Positions 36,229-59,384 are shown, counted from the first letter of the stretch. The stretch is DNA of 64,000 bases from Silurus meridionalis (GCF_014805685.1 NC_060900.1:3535101-3599100); one strand, 5' to 3'. Translations and numbers: made by a program. The notes: generated by a model from the sequence alone, not told the origin.

Positions 36229-36446
36229 CCAGTCCGGGTTTTACGTGTCGCTAATCCGTGTTCCTCACTGCTCTGTAATCCAGTCCGGGTTTTACGTGTC
36301 GCTAATCCGTGTTCCTCGCTGCTCTGTAATCCAGTCCGGGTTTTACGTGTCGCTAATCCGTGTACCTCGCTGCTCTGTAATCCAGTCCGGGTTTTACGTG
36401 TCGCTAATCCGTGTTCCTCACTGCTCTGTAATCCAGTCCGGGTTTT
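36229..36446. repeat. 51-bp minisatellite, 4.3 copies
   Basis: Units start at 36229, 36280, 36331, 36382 and 36433 with 'ccagtccgggttttacgtgt'. They differ by one to three bases. The unit length is a multiple of three, so frames stay open on both strands (17-residue repeat VRVLRVANPCSSLLCNP on plus). No match to a known protein; treated as non-coding. Confidence 0.95.
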
Positions 36447-36671
36447 CTGTGCGTCCAACAGAGGCGCGGTGGCAAAACAAAAGCGACGCGGCCATGATCG
36501 AGCCGCGAGGTCGCTATCAGCTGCGTTTCCGTCTTAAAACCCGCCCTATAGATTTATTCACTTCATAATTTCTAAAGAATATATATATTTTTTTGCATTA
36601 CATAGACGCGAAGAAAACAAAAACAATGACGTGAAGCCTCGTGCTGCGGTAATGGCGGATTAAGAAAAAGG
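36447..36671 (+). promoter_or_regulatory. kansl3: Probable KANSL3 promoter and non-coding exon 1
   Basis: CpG-rich sequence with 'taatggcggatta' (YY1-like) just before a strong donor, AAGG/GTAAGT at 36672. An ETS-like 'acttccggt' follows at about 36739. The transcription start is not determined. Confidence 0.5.
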
Positions 36672-38120
36672 GTAAGTATGCTAGTATGCTGAATACTAGC
36701 TAGTTTGCTAATATTAGGCAGGAAGCGTATTATTTAGACTTCCGGTGATAATTTTTTTTATTTATTTGACTTTTATTGTTTATTTGTTTGTCAGAAAAGC
36801 GACATGTGGGCGTTTTTGGAGCCTAAGTGTATCAGGGTGAGTGTGGGCAAACAGGCGGGCAGGTTGGCTCGATCCGCGATATCGTGTAATATCGCGATAT
36901 TTCCGACGGAATCGAAGTAGTGCTTGTAGACTGTTTGACGGCTTCAGCAAGGGAAAAGCGATACGCATCGAGTGTCAGCACGTCTCACGTGTATTGCTTA
37001 TATTGTCGTGTATCGTCTGTTTTTGTCTTGTATAATCCAAGATAGTTGTATAGTGTTGTTTATGTCTGTAATTTGGAAAGTCACCAACAGCTTTGACCAA
37101 ATTACTTGGCTAATAAACCTGATTCTGATCTCATGTCATCATCCAGCAAACCTCTCAGGATGTTGTGATCTCCATGGGAAACTGTGATGTCTCTACCATG
37201 GACCACCAACTGTCCATCTTGCATGATTACGGCGTAATCCAGAGCGATTTACAACTGAGCAGTTGAATGTTAAGGACCAGAACTCATGACTTTCTGATCC
37301 ATACGTCTAGACTGACAACATTAGAAGCACTGGTCTGTTTCATCCCACATGGGCTTCTCAGATTCTCAGTCTCTTGTCATTTCCAGACTGCAATTCCTTT
37401 CTCAAAGGGCTGTGTCTAGGCACTGTCTAGGGTTTAACATCTGAGGATACTGTCCAGTACTTTGTTTTCCACCTCACACCAGTCCATTGCTTACATTCCT
37501 TTGCATCAGATATAAAACTCTCATCCAGGACTTGCCTACAGCGCCAGCAGCATGCCAGCTGTGTTCACTTTAGAGCATTTATCGCGCTTATCTCTCTTGC
37601 CAAGCTCGGTTGAGGCTCTTCTCTGGATGTGATGAACTTTCCTTAGGTCTCCAAGCATCTGGGTGACTTCAAACGCTGATTAAAGATCTACGTCTTTTCG
37701 ATTGACAGAAATGTTTTCCGAAGGCACTTAGAAGCTCAGTATCCGTTCGCAAAATAAAATTAAACTGGAGATTAATTCACTTACCGCCGTAAAGGTACTG
37801 GTGGTAAGTAGACGGAGATGTTTTTGTATCGTTTAGGGTTGTGACGTTCCAGGAATTTTCCAAACCTAAAATTTTTCATGTGAATTAAAAGTAATGTATG
37901 GAAATATACTGATAATTTACAAAATTGCAGGTTCGCCTAAAACAGGAGTGAATGAATTCATTTAATACATTTCCATAAATCTTTTCAATTTGGGATATTT
38001 CCAGAATTTCCCAGATAAAGTTCCCATGGAAATCTGCTGGAAATGTTCCACCTCCTTTGCAATTGGATGGATGGATGAATTCTTGGTCCTGACATCATGA
38101 TGCTTCTCTGTCCTCTGCAG
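36672..38120 (+). other. KANSL3 intron 1
   Basis: No coding sequence recognised. A GATCT- and CATCT-containing stretch and a degenerate SINE tail (near 37230-37300) are all that stand out. Confidence 0.5.
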
Positions 38121-38133
38121 CTGTGTCGATCTG

Positions 38134-38187
38134 ATGTTTGCGCTGAATGTGCGCCCGTGCCGTGGGACGTTTCGTGCTCCCGTTTAG
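38134..38187 (+). promoter_or_regulatory. Upstream ORF in KANSL3 leader
   Basis: A 17-codon ORF plus TAG in the 5' part of exon 2. It ends 6 nt before the main ATG at 38194 and is in a different frame, so it could tune initiation. Confidence 0.5.
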
Positions 38188-48855
<10,668 letters not shown>

Positions 48856-50870
48856 AGAAACCACACTTACCTTGTAATAGGTGGTCTGGCTGGGTTGCTT
48901 ACATTCTCGCTGAAGGTGCTTCTGAAATACGTAGTTTTCATTGTAATTTTTTCAGTCAAATTCTTAAACACTTCTCAAACACATTCTCAAACACTACAGT
49001 AGTGACCACTTTAAACTAAATTTCATAGCGAATGAGAAGATACATACAGTAAAACCTCCTACTGCAGTTATGGGAGAAACACTGTGGACAAAAGATTTGG
49101 AACACCTGACCTTTCCAGCCATATGTAGTTCTTTCCCAAACTTCTACCCCAATTTGGAGGCACACAATGGACAAATGAGTTTGGATGCTGTAGCATTAAA
49201 TTTCCCCATTAACTTAAACTAGGAGACCCAAACTCTATAAAGGAGCTGAGAGGAGCTCCATGAAGATATGCTTTACAAGGGCTGGAGTGGAAGATCTTGA
49301 GTGGTCTGTTATAGAAATCTGATCTCAACCCAAGTAAACACCTTTGGGATGAATGTGAATGCTGACTGCACCCCAGGCCTCCTCACCTCACCTACATCAG
49401 CACCTGACTTTACTAACACCCTTGTGGCTGAATGAGTAAACATCTCCACAAGCATACATCAAAATCTGGGAATCAGAAGGGTATTATAATAGGACATGGG
49501 GACTACATGTGGAATGGGGTGTTCAAAAAGCACCAATCTTCTGCTCAAGTGTTTACATTTGTACATGTATTGGCCGATTAATCGATGCAGCTGAGCTTAA
49601 AAGAGTCACTTTTAGGTTGAATATCATTTTTTTCAGAGCAACAGCATGAAGATTTTAACCCTGAGTAAACTTTTTTCACATTTTATAGTATTAGATTTTG
49701 GAACTAAAATACACTTAATGAGGATCATAACGTGCCATAAATACGTAAAAAAAAAACACAATAGTCCAGAACATTGAACTGATGTAATGGTACCTTCCAG
49801 TTGTTTTATTGTTGTTGTTTTTGTTTATGTTTTTTTTTGAGGGGTGGGTGGGGAGGGAGCGTTGCGATTGGGGATTGCGGGAAAGACAATGTTAACTATT
49901 GTCCAATTCTATTTGGCGCATATTAGATACGCAAGCATATACAGTAAGACGTGTTGTGGGACGCTTTTAATGTCTTGTACGTGACCGAAATGTATTTTTT
50001 TACAAAGTGACAAAAACGAAGAAAAATCGAATAGGAAGAATAAAATGTAATTTAAAATAAGATGGAATTTGATAGAAATAATAAGAATTGACACCATTTG
50101 CATTTCCGGAAGGCAGAAACAGTGGGAGTTTTTTTAATTTAAATTTTTTAATAAAGTGCAGTTGAGCAGGATGTGCAGTTTTTTTGTTTTGGACTATAAT
50201 TTAATACCTGAGTCTTTACATCACTACACATACTCCATGTAATTCCAAATGTCATTCTCTGGTGACAGCTGTGCAAAATCCTTTCACTGTTGCCTGTCAC
50301 TTGTCATTTAATTCAAACTGATCATCTCTGTCGTTATTGATAGGGTTTCTTTCTTTAAAAAACAAAAAACAAAACGTGAAATAAAAATTCCACTCCACAT
50401 CTGCAGCCTTTTCATTTCCCAGCATCGGAATCGATTGGTTTCGTGCGAGTGGTTGCTATAGTAACAGTCTCTCTGAGCAGAAAACAGAATTTAGAGCTAA
50501 TTATCTCATTAAAATCGCTGACAAGTTTAATTACACACATCGCCATTCCAAACTGAGTCAAATCTTTCAGGGACTTTTTTTTTTCTTCTTCCCCAAAGTG
50601 TAATTTAACACAAATTTAACACAAATTTAACAAAAATTTAATCGATATCTTTCATTTCAAATGTTTTAAAAGAATTTTTGTTTCAATAGGGTCCAATAAA
50701 CGACAGGATTCATGGAGGACTCGATGCGCATCATGCATCTGATTACATGGTCGTCCTCCTCACTTCTTATTTGTGATTTTGAAATTGACCTTGGCTCTAT
50801 AATAATATACAATTGGCTATATATATATGTATATGTATGTGTGTGTGGAATTAATTCGATGTTTTTACTT
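48856..50870 (+). other. Downstream of KANSL3, probable 3' UTR in part
   Basis: No coding sequence recognised. A family A copy lies at 49083-49560. Candidate polyadenylation hexamers AATAAA occur near 50148 and 50382; which is used cannot be told. Confidence 0.45.
49083..49560 (+). mobile_element. Tc1-derived repeat (family A), plus
   Basis: 'acctgacctttccagccata', 'gactgcaccccaggcctcct', 'acacccttgtggctgaatga' and 'ggaatggggtgttcaaaaag', near full length without clean ends. Confidence 0.75.
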
Positions 50871-51560
50871 TATAGACAAAAAATTGTGACACCTCACTAT
50901 AAGATGTGCTTTTTCAAAATCCCTTTGTTCCCCATTTGCTGTTATAATAACCTCCATTCTTCTGGGAAGATCTTGCACTAGATTTTGGAGTGTGCTTGTG
51001 GAGATTTGTGTTCACTCAGCTACAAGGGTGTTAGTAAAATCAGGAGCTGATGTAAGTAAGGTGAGAAGAAGAATAGCGTTTATTCGTCATTACAACACAG
51101 TGAAATTCTTTTCTTGACAAATCCAAACATGTTCGAAAGCTGTGGTCAGACATAATATAGCAGCCCCTGGAGCACAGAAGGTCAAGAGTCTTGCTCAAGG
51201 CCCCAAGAGTAGCAGATTGGCCATCCCAGGGCTTGAACCCCCAGCCTTCTGATCAGTAACCCAGAGCCTTAACCACTGAGCTACCATTCCCTCCTGAGGG
51301 GAGGAGGCCAATGGTGCAGTAAGGGTTCTATTCCATCAAAAAGATGTTCACTAGGGTGAAGGTTAGATCTCTATAGCAGGAGATCTTTCACTCCAACCCA
51401 TGTAAAGCATATCTTTATGGAGCTGCACAGGGACACGTTCTGGGTCTCCTAGTTTATATGCATCCAAGACATCAAAATACATGTCCATTTAACTTTGTGG
51501 TAACATTTTGCAGAAGATATGGCTGGAAAAGTCGGGTGTCCCAATACTTTTGTCTGTGTG
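50870..51560 (-). mobile_element. Family A element interrupted by a SINE-like insertion
   Basis: Family A sequence runs 50870-51061 and resumes at about 51296-51560. Between them sits a SINE-like copy (51062-51295: 'acacagtgaaattcttttct' to 'taaccactgagctaccattc'). Confidence 0.72.
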
Positions 51561-52372
51561 ATGTATTTCAACTTGTATATTCAACCTGTTTATTGTTTTT
51601 TTATCAATTGTCCTATTTAAACCATTTCATTTGTGCTCAGTTGAATTATAATTTTGTTTACGAAAATAATATTTCTCACTTTTGCAGCATTTTCTAGGAG
51701 AAGTTATTTTCGTGATTTGAGCAACACTGCAGCACTGAGTAACTACTCCACTTTTGTTTCCCCAGTGAATTGAATTTTCTTGGAAAAGTTTCATATTGAC
51801 GCTCACTGGCTTTATCCGTAAGCAGATCGCTAAACCTTTGGGAGAAACCCTGATTTCCTGACCGCACCTGCTTTCCCACCGAGGCCGAGTTTTGGAACAG
51901 CTGTGGACTTTATTCTGCATATAACCGAACGTCTTACTGGCAGGCAGATATGAGCGGATATGAATCAGAACGCTTTAACATCACTTCTGGGCGAGCCTCA
52001 GATTAGTCAGTGTATACAGTACTGCTCAATGGTGAAACTGTAATAAAAAAAACAGTACATTATTTCATCATCCTTTACATGTGTTTACTATTGTGGATGA
52101 CAATAAAAAAAAGGCAGTGCAAAGTCTTTTGGGCCTTTTAGAACTTCTTCTGAAAATTCAAGCTTTACTTTAGAAATGTGTTGACATTTACCCAAAGCAG
52201 ATCGTCTTAACCACCTCACTTTAAATATATATTTAAATCAAAATAAAACCAAATAAAGAGACATTTCCAACTGTTGTACTGGTATTGTCCTCCCTCTTAT
52301 TACTGCGTTACGAAGTTTATACTTTAATGATGCCGGCTAATATATATTAAAACTACAATACAGATAATATAC

Positions 52373-52432
52373 ACTACATGGACAAACATATTGGAACACG
52401 TATTTTCCAGCCATATGTGGTGCTTTCCCATG
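52373..52432 (+). mobile_element. Left end of a family A element
   Basis: 'acactacatggacaaacata' through 'ccagccatatgtggtgcttt', then cut off by the LINE fold-back that follows. Confidence 0.6.
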
Positions 52433-52439
52433 AAGATGA

Positions 52440-52838
52440 GGTTTTTGAAGATGTTAAGGTTTTCGTTGGGAGTGACAACGATGGACAGGATTAGAAACGA
52501 GTTTATTAGAGGGACAGCACATGTAGGACGTCCTCTACAGCGCATGTACACCCCTGTCCTCTACATCTGCCTCTTTCAAACCAACTACCTGCATGTCTTC
52601 CTTCACCACATCCATAAACCTCCTCTTTGGCCTTCCTCTTTTCCTCCTTCCTGGTGGCTCCATCCTCAGCATTCTCCTACCGATATACCCCATGTCCCTC
52701 CTCTGCACATGTCCAAACCATCTCAATCTCGCCTCCCTCACCTTGTCTCCAAAACGTCCTACATGCGCTGTCCCTCTAATAAACTCGTTTCTAATCCTGT
52801 CCATCGTCGTCACTCCCAACGAAAACCTCAACACCTCC
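52440..52838. mobile_element. LINE copy folded back on itself
   Basis: About 80 nt at 52455-52531 (plus: 'gttgggagtgacaacgatgg' to 'cacatgtaggacg') recur as reverse complement at 52758-52838, where they join a minus-strand LINE fragment encoding RWFGHVQRRDMGYIGRRMLR and MEPPGRRKRGRPKRRF. The 3' tail of the LINE is missing. Confidence 0.8.
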
Positions 52839-52844
52839 TGTCTT

Positions 52845-52920
52845 TTACTCTTTAAACCTGAAGGCTATGAGTTCAGATCCCAGCACCACTAAGTTGCCAA
52901 TGCTGTGGCATTAAATTAAG
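52845..52920 (+). repeat. Partial SINE
   Basis: 'ctatgagttcagatcccagc' then 'accactaagttgccaatgct'; only the middle of the element. Confidence 0.5.
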
Positions 52921-52945
52921 TTCAGCTCAGTTGTTTTTATATATA

Positions 52946-53495
52946 CAGTACAGACCAAAAGTTTGGACACACCTTCTTATTCAAAGAGTTTTCTTTATTT
53001 TAATGACTATGAAAATCGTAGATTCACACTGAAGGCATCAAAACTATGAATTAACACATGTGGAATTATATATGGAATTATATACATAACAAAAAAGTGT
53101 GAAACAACTGAAAAATGTCATATTCTAGGTTCTTCAAAGTAGCCACCTTTTGCTTTGATTACTGCTCTGCATACTCTTGGCATTCTCTTGATGAGCTTCA
53201 AGAGGTAGTCACCTGAAATGGTCTTCCAACAGTCTTAAAGGAGTTCCCCGAGAGATGCTTGGCACTTGTTGGCCTTTTGCCTTCACTCTGCGGTCCAGCT
53301 CACCCCTAAACCATCTCGATTGGGTTCAGGTCCGGTGACTGTGGAGGCCAGGTCATCTGGCGCAGCACCCCATCACTCTCCTTCTTGGTCAAATAGCCCT
53401 TGATGCCTTCAGTGTGACTCAACAATTTTCATAGTCATGAAAATAAAGAAAACTCTTTGAATGAGAATGTGTGTCCAAACTTTTGGTCTGTACTG
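52946..53495 (-). mobile_element. Tc1-type MITE, family C, copy 1
   Basis: 550 bp between 'cagtacagaccaaaagtttg' and its inverse, flanked by TA. The inverted ends are about 95 nt long. Minus-strand reading keeps the Tc1 block WPPQSPDLNPIEMV, but the frame is broken and the rest of the transposase is deleted. Confidence 0.9.
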
Positions 53496-53992
53496 TATAT
53501 ATATATACACACTTCTGCACACACATAAACAATCATAACTTTCTTATGCCTCATTATTACCATTTGTATTTCTCTTTACCTTTTAATATCACTAATATTT
53601 AATATTTAAAGTAGTTTTCTGTAGTATGTCTGCAGCCTTACTGTCACTGACATCAGTAAATATGACAAATAAAACTTGGAATTTATGCCACAGCACCACT
53701 AAAGCAGCAGCTCTGACGTTAGTGTTCTAGATTTTACGGTCTGATAAGGTAATAAGATATTTATTTAATATTTAAAGAAGGAGTCTTTAGTATCAGTGCT
53801 TCGTGACAGAGACCACAAATTATTGGATATTCCACTTTCGGGTTTCACATAAGCTCTTTTTTTTCTTTGTTGTATGAACTTCAAGAAAGAGAGAAAAAAA
53901 TGTTGGTGAAAGAACAACTGTTTATCGCTGCTATAACATTTTTGATTTACATTCATGCCATTTGGTGGATTATATATATATATATATATATA

Positions 53993-54542
53993 CAGTACAG
54001 ACCAAAAGTTTGGACACGCCTTCTCATTCGAGGAATTTTCTTTATTTTCATGACTATGAAAATTGTAGAGTCACACTGAAGGCATCAAGGGCTATTTGAC
54101 CAAGAAGGAGAGTGATGGGGTGCTGCGCCAGATGACCTGGCCTCCACAGTCACCGGACCTGAACCCAATCGAGATGGTTTAGGGGTGAGCTGGACCGCAG
54201 AGTGAAGGCAAAGGACCAACAAGTGCCAAGCATCTCTCGGGGAACTCCTTCAAGACTGTTGAAAGACTATTTCAGGTGACTACCTCTTGAAGCTCATCAA
54301 GAGAATGCCAAGAGTGTGCAAAGCAGTAATCAAAGCAAAAGGTGGCTACTTTGAAGAACCTAGAATATGACATTTTTCAGTTGTTTCACACTTTTTTGTT
54401 ATGTATATAATTCCATATATAATTCCACATGTGTTAATTCATAGTTTTGATGCCTTCAGTGTGAATCTACAATTTTCATAGTCATTAAAATAAAGAAAAC
54501 TCTTTGAATGAGAAGGTGTGTCCAAACTTTTGGTCTGTACTG
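53993..54542 (+). mobile_element. Tc1-type MITE, family C, copy 2
   Basis: 550 bp, near-identical reverse complement of copy 1, with the same ends, TA flanks and internal deletion. It starts inside an AT microsatellite. Confidence 0.9.
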
Positions 54543-55654
54543 TATATAATATGAATTATATGAATATTTACATGTGACATGTATTATCATGAGGTATTTA
54601 TACTAAAATATGAAATATGAAGGTGTATAAGTGGAATGTATATTTTACAGTAGGTGTGCAAAAATACACAAAGAAACGCAAGTCAGATGCAATAGTACTA
54701 GAAAGTGTAACGTTATTAAGAGTCCTGAGAATTGAGACGTTTTCTGATTTACTGGTTTGAAACAAGGATAGAAAAACTTTGGGATTTTTCTTTTAACTTC
54801 CTGTTGATGTGTTAAACAATTAATACATGTAAAGGATATGAAACAAGTCATACTGAAGCCAATACATTTTTATAGAACGTTAGTCCATACAGATCCTGAG
54901 TTTGTATCCCAACTTGTGCTTTTTAATGAAATTTTCCTCGTCGAAATCTAAATAAAAAGGCATCGTTTTTGAGCACAAGCTTCAGTATTTTATTGGATTA
55001 AAGAAGCTGTCCTTCACCATAGTGATGAGGATTGGGATAACAGCAGGGATAACGGAGCTACACGATTCGAATAGCGTCGCTATGATTGTAGCGTAATTAG
55101 AGAGATGGAGAGCGAGGACGCTAATTTGCTTTAATCACACGGCGTTAATCAGGCACTTTACCTACTGTGTGCCGGATCGACACGATTAACGTGGATCCTG
55201 CTGAAAAGGTTTTAACTAAGCGTGCTGTGTACACTCGCTGTGTATCACACTGCACATATACAGTAGGGATTTTCTGTTTATTTATTTGGATGTCAAGGGA
55301 ATATATTATAGCAAGCTACAATTCAATCCACGTAGACTCAACAATATTTCCACCAACGTGTACAAAATATATATTTCTTTCTTGCTGTTTTGCTACATTT
55401 ACAGCATTAGACACACTTATTTTGTTCATTTTTATGTAGTTGAGGGTTAAGGGCCTTATTCAGGGGCCCCAGCCGTGGCAGTTTGGTATCGCTGAGATTT
55501 GATCTCAACCCTCAGAGCACAATTCCAATCACCTTAATGGCTGTTATACAACTATATCGGTTTGCTATAAGGATTTCTAATAATAGCATAGTAGCATAAT
55601 CAGATATTTTTGTGCGAAGTGCATAAATATTGACCCCCTTTCAATTTTGAATGG

Positions 55655-55825
55655 AAGTTGTAGCTCATTGAGCTTTTGATCAGAAGGTTGTGAGCATCAC
55701 GTGGCTGCCACTGCTTAAACCTCGAGCAATGCGTGCAACCCTTAATTGTTTAGTTGTGAGGTGAAATTTAATGAAACGTAAGTCACTCTGGATAAAGGCC
55801 TCGAGCAAATTCCGTAAATGTACGT
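55655..55825 (+). repeat. Degenerate SINE copy
   Basis: 'tagctcattgagcttttgat' through 'gtaagtcactctggataaag' and 'gagcaaattccgtaaatgta'. Confidence 0.6.
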
Positions 55826-56232
55826 TTTCTCGCATTTTTAAGTGCAGCAGACCGGAAATGACTTCGTTAGGATTTTTCAACATTTCATTTGCACTCACTT
55901 TAACTTTATATGTGAAATTAATATGTTTATTTTGTGTAGTTTCGTTGTATAGTGTGTATGTGTATAGGTGGTTTTTTTTTTTTTTTTTAACGTGATTCAT
56001 TTTTTTGATTTTAATATTTAAAAATTTTCACATTCAACAATGAATTCATTCTGCCTTGTGATATATACATTTTTGTTTTTTTAGTTTCACGCCAATTTTT
56101 TTCTCCCGAAATTTGTTTTTAGAAACAATTCATGTGTATACATTTTTCATGTGTCTTTATAACGATTCATTTATTTCCATAGGAATATACATTTTATATA
56201 TATTTTTTTATAATTAATTTTTGGTGCGAATT

Positions 56233-56395
56233 AATTCCAATTAATAAAACGTATATATGTGAAATGAAGAAATTAATTAATTAATTAATAATAAATGATT
56301 AATTAATTAATTTCTTATATATATGTTATATATAATATAAATATAATATACGTTATATAATAATATATATAATATACGTTTTATTAGTTGGAATT
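56233..56395. repeat. AT-rich palindrome
   Basis: Arms 'aattccaattaataaaacgt' (from 56233) and its near-perfect reverse complement ending at 56395. A second inner symmetry is 'gaaattaattaattaat' / 'attaattaattaatttc'. Confidence 0.75.
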
Positions 56396-57799
56396 CAGTT
56401 TCCTGTGCGATTTTTTTCTTTTAACATATTTATTCCTTACTGAGTTTTTTATTATATTATTTACATGCTCCTTGTTCATATGTTCATATGTACACATTTA
56501 TAGAATAACAGTTTGACACGTATTCATTTATTACTGTCAGTCACGTGCACAATTTGTTCTGTAATGTTAAGCTGCTGCATAAGTATTTACCCCCTTGATA
56601 GAACCACTTACAGCTGTGCTACATCTGGATTGTATTAGTAGTGTATTTCCAAAAAGACAGAAATTGTTTACAGTGCCCATTCTTATATAGATGCTACTTA
56701 TATTGAAGAAGACTGAATGACCGGGAAAAAAGGTCTTTTTTAATTTTTCACAGCTGACTTAAAAAATAATAATTTTTTCACTCAATTTGCTATCAGATTG
56801 ATAAAAATTATTATTGATAACATTTACACTCTGGGAGATTATCAGTTATTTATACATGCATTAGCTATTACACTATATGGAATATTTCCACACTCTTTCT
56901 CAGAGATTGAGCACCGAGGATGTTGTAAGGATAAAGGCTACAGGTGGCGCCCAAATCATTGAAACTTCCGTTGCAGGACAGTCAAGAATATTCTTCAGAG
57001 CACACTTAACAAAACCCTTTCAATTGAAATATAATTTATTTATTCATTCATTCAGTCAGCTATTCAGTCATTTATGTGAAAATCTGTCTGTTTATTCCCC
57101 AAACTTCCCCCAAATGTGCTTTTAAATCATGACTCATTTTCCATTTTCCTTTGACTTAAAAAAGAAACCGGAAACAAAGTCTTATAAACAGTTATACAAC
57201 AAAAGGGCACCAGGTCGTATGGTCCAAACATGAACATACATAAATCGGTACAAACTCAAGTACAAACTCTTCACACTTTTGCACATTTTCTGGTCAGCTC
57301 TGATTCATTATTCCTGATTAATTGCTGCAACTGAATGATTCATTCAATAGTAAATATTGCACGTTTGCAGGACCTCTTCAGGACCGTCTTGTGAAATATA
57401 GAGCCGAATAACAGCAGTGTCCCGGAGACATGCTTCCGCTCTGTCGAAACACATCATCCATTCAATGACTCGGCAGTGTTGAAGATTTGAGAAATAACTC
57501 TGGCACATGGATGTGAGGCTTGTGTGCAATCTGTGCTTCCAAAAAAGACAGGACATGATTTACTTGCTGGATTTATTAGGATGCAAAGTTTAAGCTGTGT
57601 TTTAGGAATAATTGGTTTTCTGGCAAAAATTGTGCTTAGATATACTTGAGTTCAAAAGTTTAAGACCCCCTCCCCTGCTGCCAAACCCCCCAAACATGGT
57701 TATTTTTCGGTAACATGATGTCCCACTGTGTTTTACATCTCTCATATAATGGCTTGTGATGTGAATATATTGTATTTATTTATATCTAATATTATATCG

Positions 57800-57960
57800 A
57801 CAGGGGAGTTGCTCAGTGGTGAAGGCGTTGGTTCAAGTTCAAATTCCAGCACCACCAAGCTGCCACGGTTGGGCCCTTGAGCAAGGCCCTTAACTCTCTC
57901 GGTTGTAAATTGCTCTGGATAAAAGCATCTGCCAAATGCCAGAAATGTGAATGCAAATAG
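57800..57960 (+). repeat. SINE copy (plus)
   Basis: 'ttgctcagtggtgaaggcgt', 'cccttgagcaaggcccttaa', 'tgctctggataaaagcatct'; one of the better-kept copies. Confidence 0.75.
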
Positions 57961-58429
57961 TCAATGAGAAACTGTTCTGAAGACTTTGCTATGGGGGGAA
58001 CTTAAAGTAGGTAAAGATTTGCCTTTTACAGATACAAAGCATTGACCAACCAAGCTTAGACGTCTCCTTGCTAATAAGAATGTTCTCATATCCACAATAT
58101 CATGCTATTTTATATTCCATATTCCCAGATTACCTGAAGTCCACAACAATCAGAAATTCCTGTTACTATAAAATTTTTGTGTTAGATTGAGTGCAATAAT
58201 AGAAATTAAGCAATATCTTTTGACCAATCAAATTGTAGAATTCAAAAGGACTGCGGCTTAAAAAAAGATTTAATAGTATTTGAGTATTTAAAATTAGTTT
58301 TTTTAGAGATTTTAACAATTAACACCTTACAAAAATGACACAAAAAAAAGTTATAATGTGAAAAATTCATATTTTTGAAAACTCACTATAAAAGACTATT
58401 TTTATTTTATTAATTTTTTTTTTTTTTAG

Positions 58430-58760
58430 ATGTTCTTCTCCATGACATGTAACATCTAGTGACTGGGCAGGCCATTCCATGGTAAATAACACTCTGTAAA
58501 TAACACACAGAGCTTAAACGTATCCTTCAGGTCATTGTCAGGTTGTATGGTGAAGTCGGGTCCAATTTGCCGCAGTCCAGATAAAAGTAAAGAAGTGTTG
58601 ATGTAAGAAATGGTTGCCATGTTGGTTCATTATTCCTTATACCCTGAATAAGGCACCAACCTCCCCTGCTCCGAAAACATCCCCAAACCATTAAGCTTCC
58701 ACCTCCATGTTTGATCACATCTTCTCTCCTGTTCTTACACAAGTTCTTCTGTTAAAGATG
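58430..58760 (-). mobile_element. Decayed Tc1 transposase fragment
   Basis: Minus-strand frame reads VIKHGGGSLMVWGCF, a Tc1-family signature. Further along, in another frame, it shows WPAQSP-like remains. Frameshifts and stops throughout. Confidence 0.72.
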
Positions 58761-59324
58761 AAAATCATCTGTCCACAGAATTATCTTTCAGTCATTCAAT
58801 GTCCAAATCTTATATATTTTTGACTTTTTCCCAGAGTTTGTTGCAAAGAACTAAAGGGAACATGCATGCGATAAGACTAGGTGTTTACACACTTTTCACA
58901 AGGTCTGTATACACTACTCGTACAAACATCACTTTTTATAAAAGTATGGAAGATTATGTAAGTATAAAAGTTGTCTTACAAACGACACACTACGACATTA
59001 ACCTGCAATAACCTCAACATCAGCATTTCGACTTGTGTGTGCTGATACTCCAGTATGAATACTGAGAATAAACATATTGATCCAGCTTTAGCTCCACTCT
59101 CATTCCACCTGAACTTCATTTTTCTCAGAAAACCGACCTGTCCTCAACACGCAAAAAGTCCCAGAGTTTTCAAACATCTCTGTTTTGTTTGTTCAAGTGT
59201 TTGGGTGAAATGCTGTCGTTGTTGTCATAACCACTTTCAGAACGGGTCACGTCCCAAAGAGCCAAGTTCAAAGTTTGGGCTTTCGAACATTGATCGTTTT
59301 GCTTCAAAGTCAATAAATGGACGT

Positions 59325-59327
<3 letters not shown>

Positions 59328-59383
<56 letters not shown>
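59328..59383. repeat. GT microsatellite
   Basis: About 26 GT units. Confidence 0.96.

Positions 59384-59384
<1 letters not shown>

Larger units (their letters stand above)
54543..59324. other. Gene-poor AT-rich region
   Basis: No exon recognised. It holds SINE pieces (about 55445-55510 and 55655-55825), an AT-rich palindrome (56233-56395), a SINE (57800-57960) and a Tc1 remnant (58430-58760). Confidence 0.55.

Noticed and set aside
36117..36537. Long open frames on both strands with 17-residue repeats
   Set aside because: They follow from a 51-bp tandem repeat. There is no start context, splice structure or homology, and both strands are open at once.
55600..55650. Possible transposon end 'cataaatattgaccccc' pairing with 'agtatttaccccc' at 56.58 kb
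   Set aside because: Only the short motif is shared and it is in the same orientation, so no element could be bounded.
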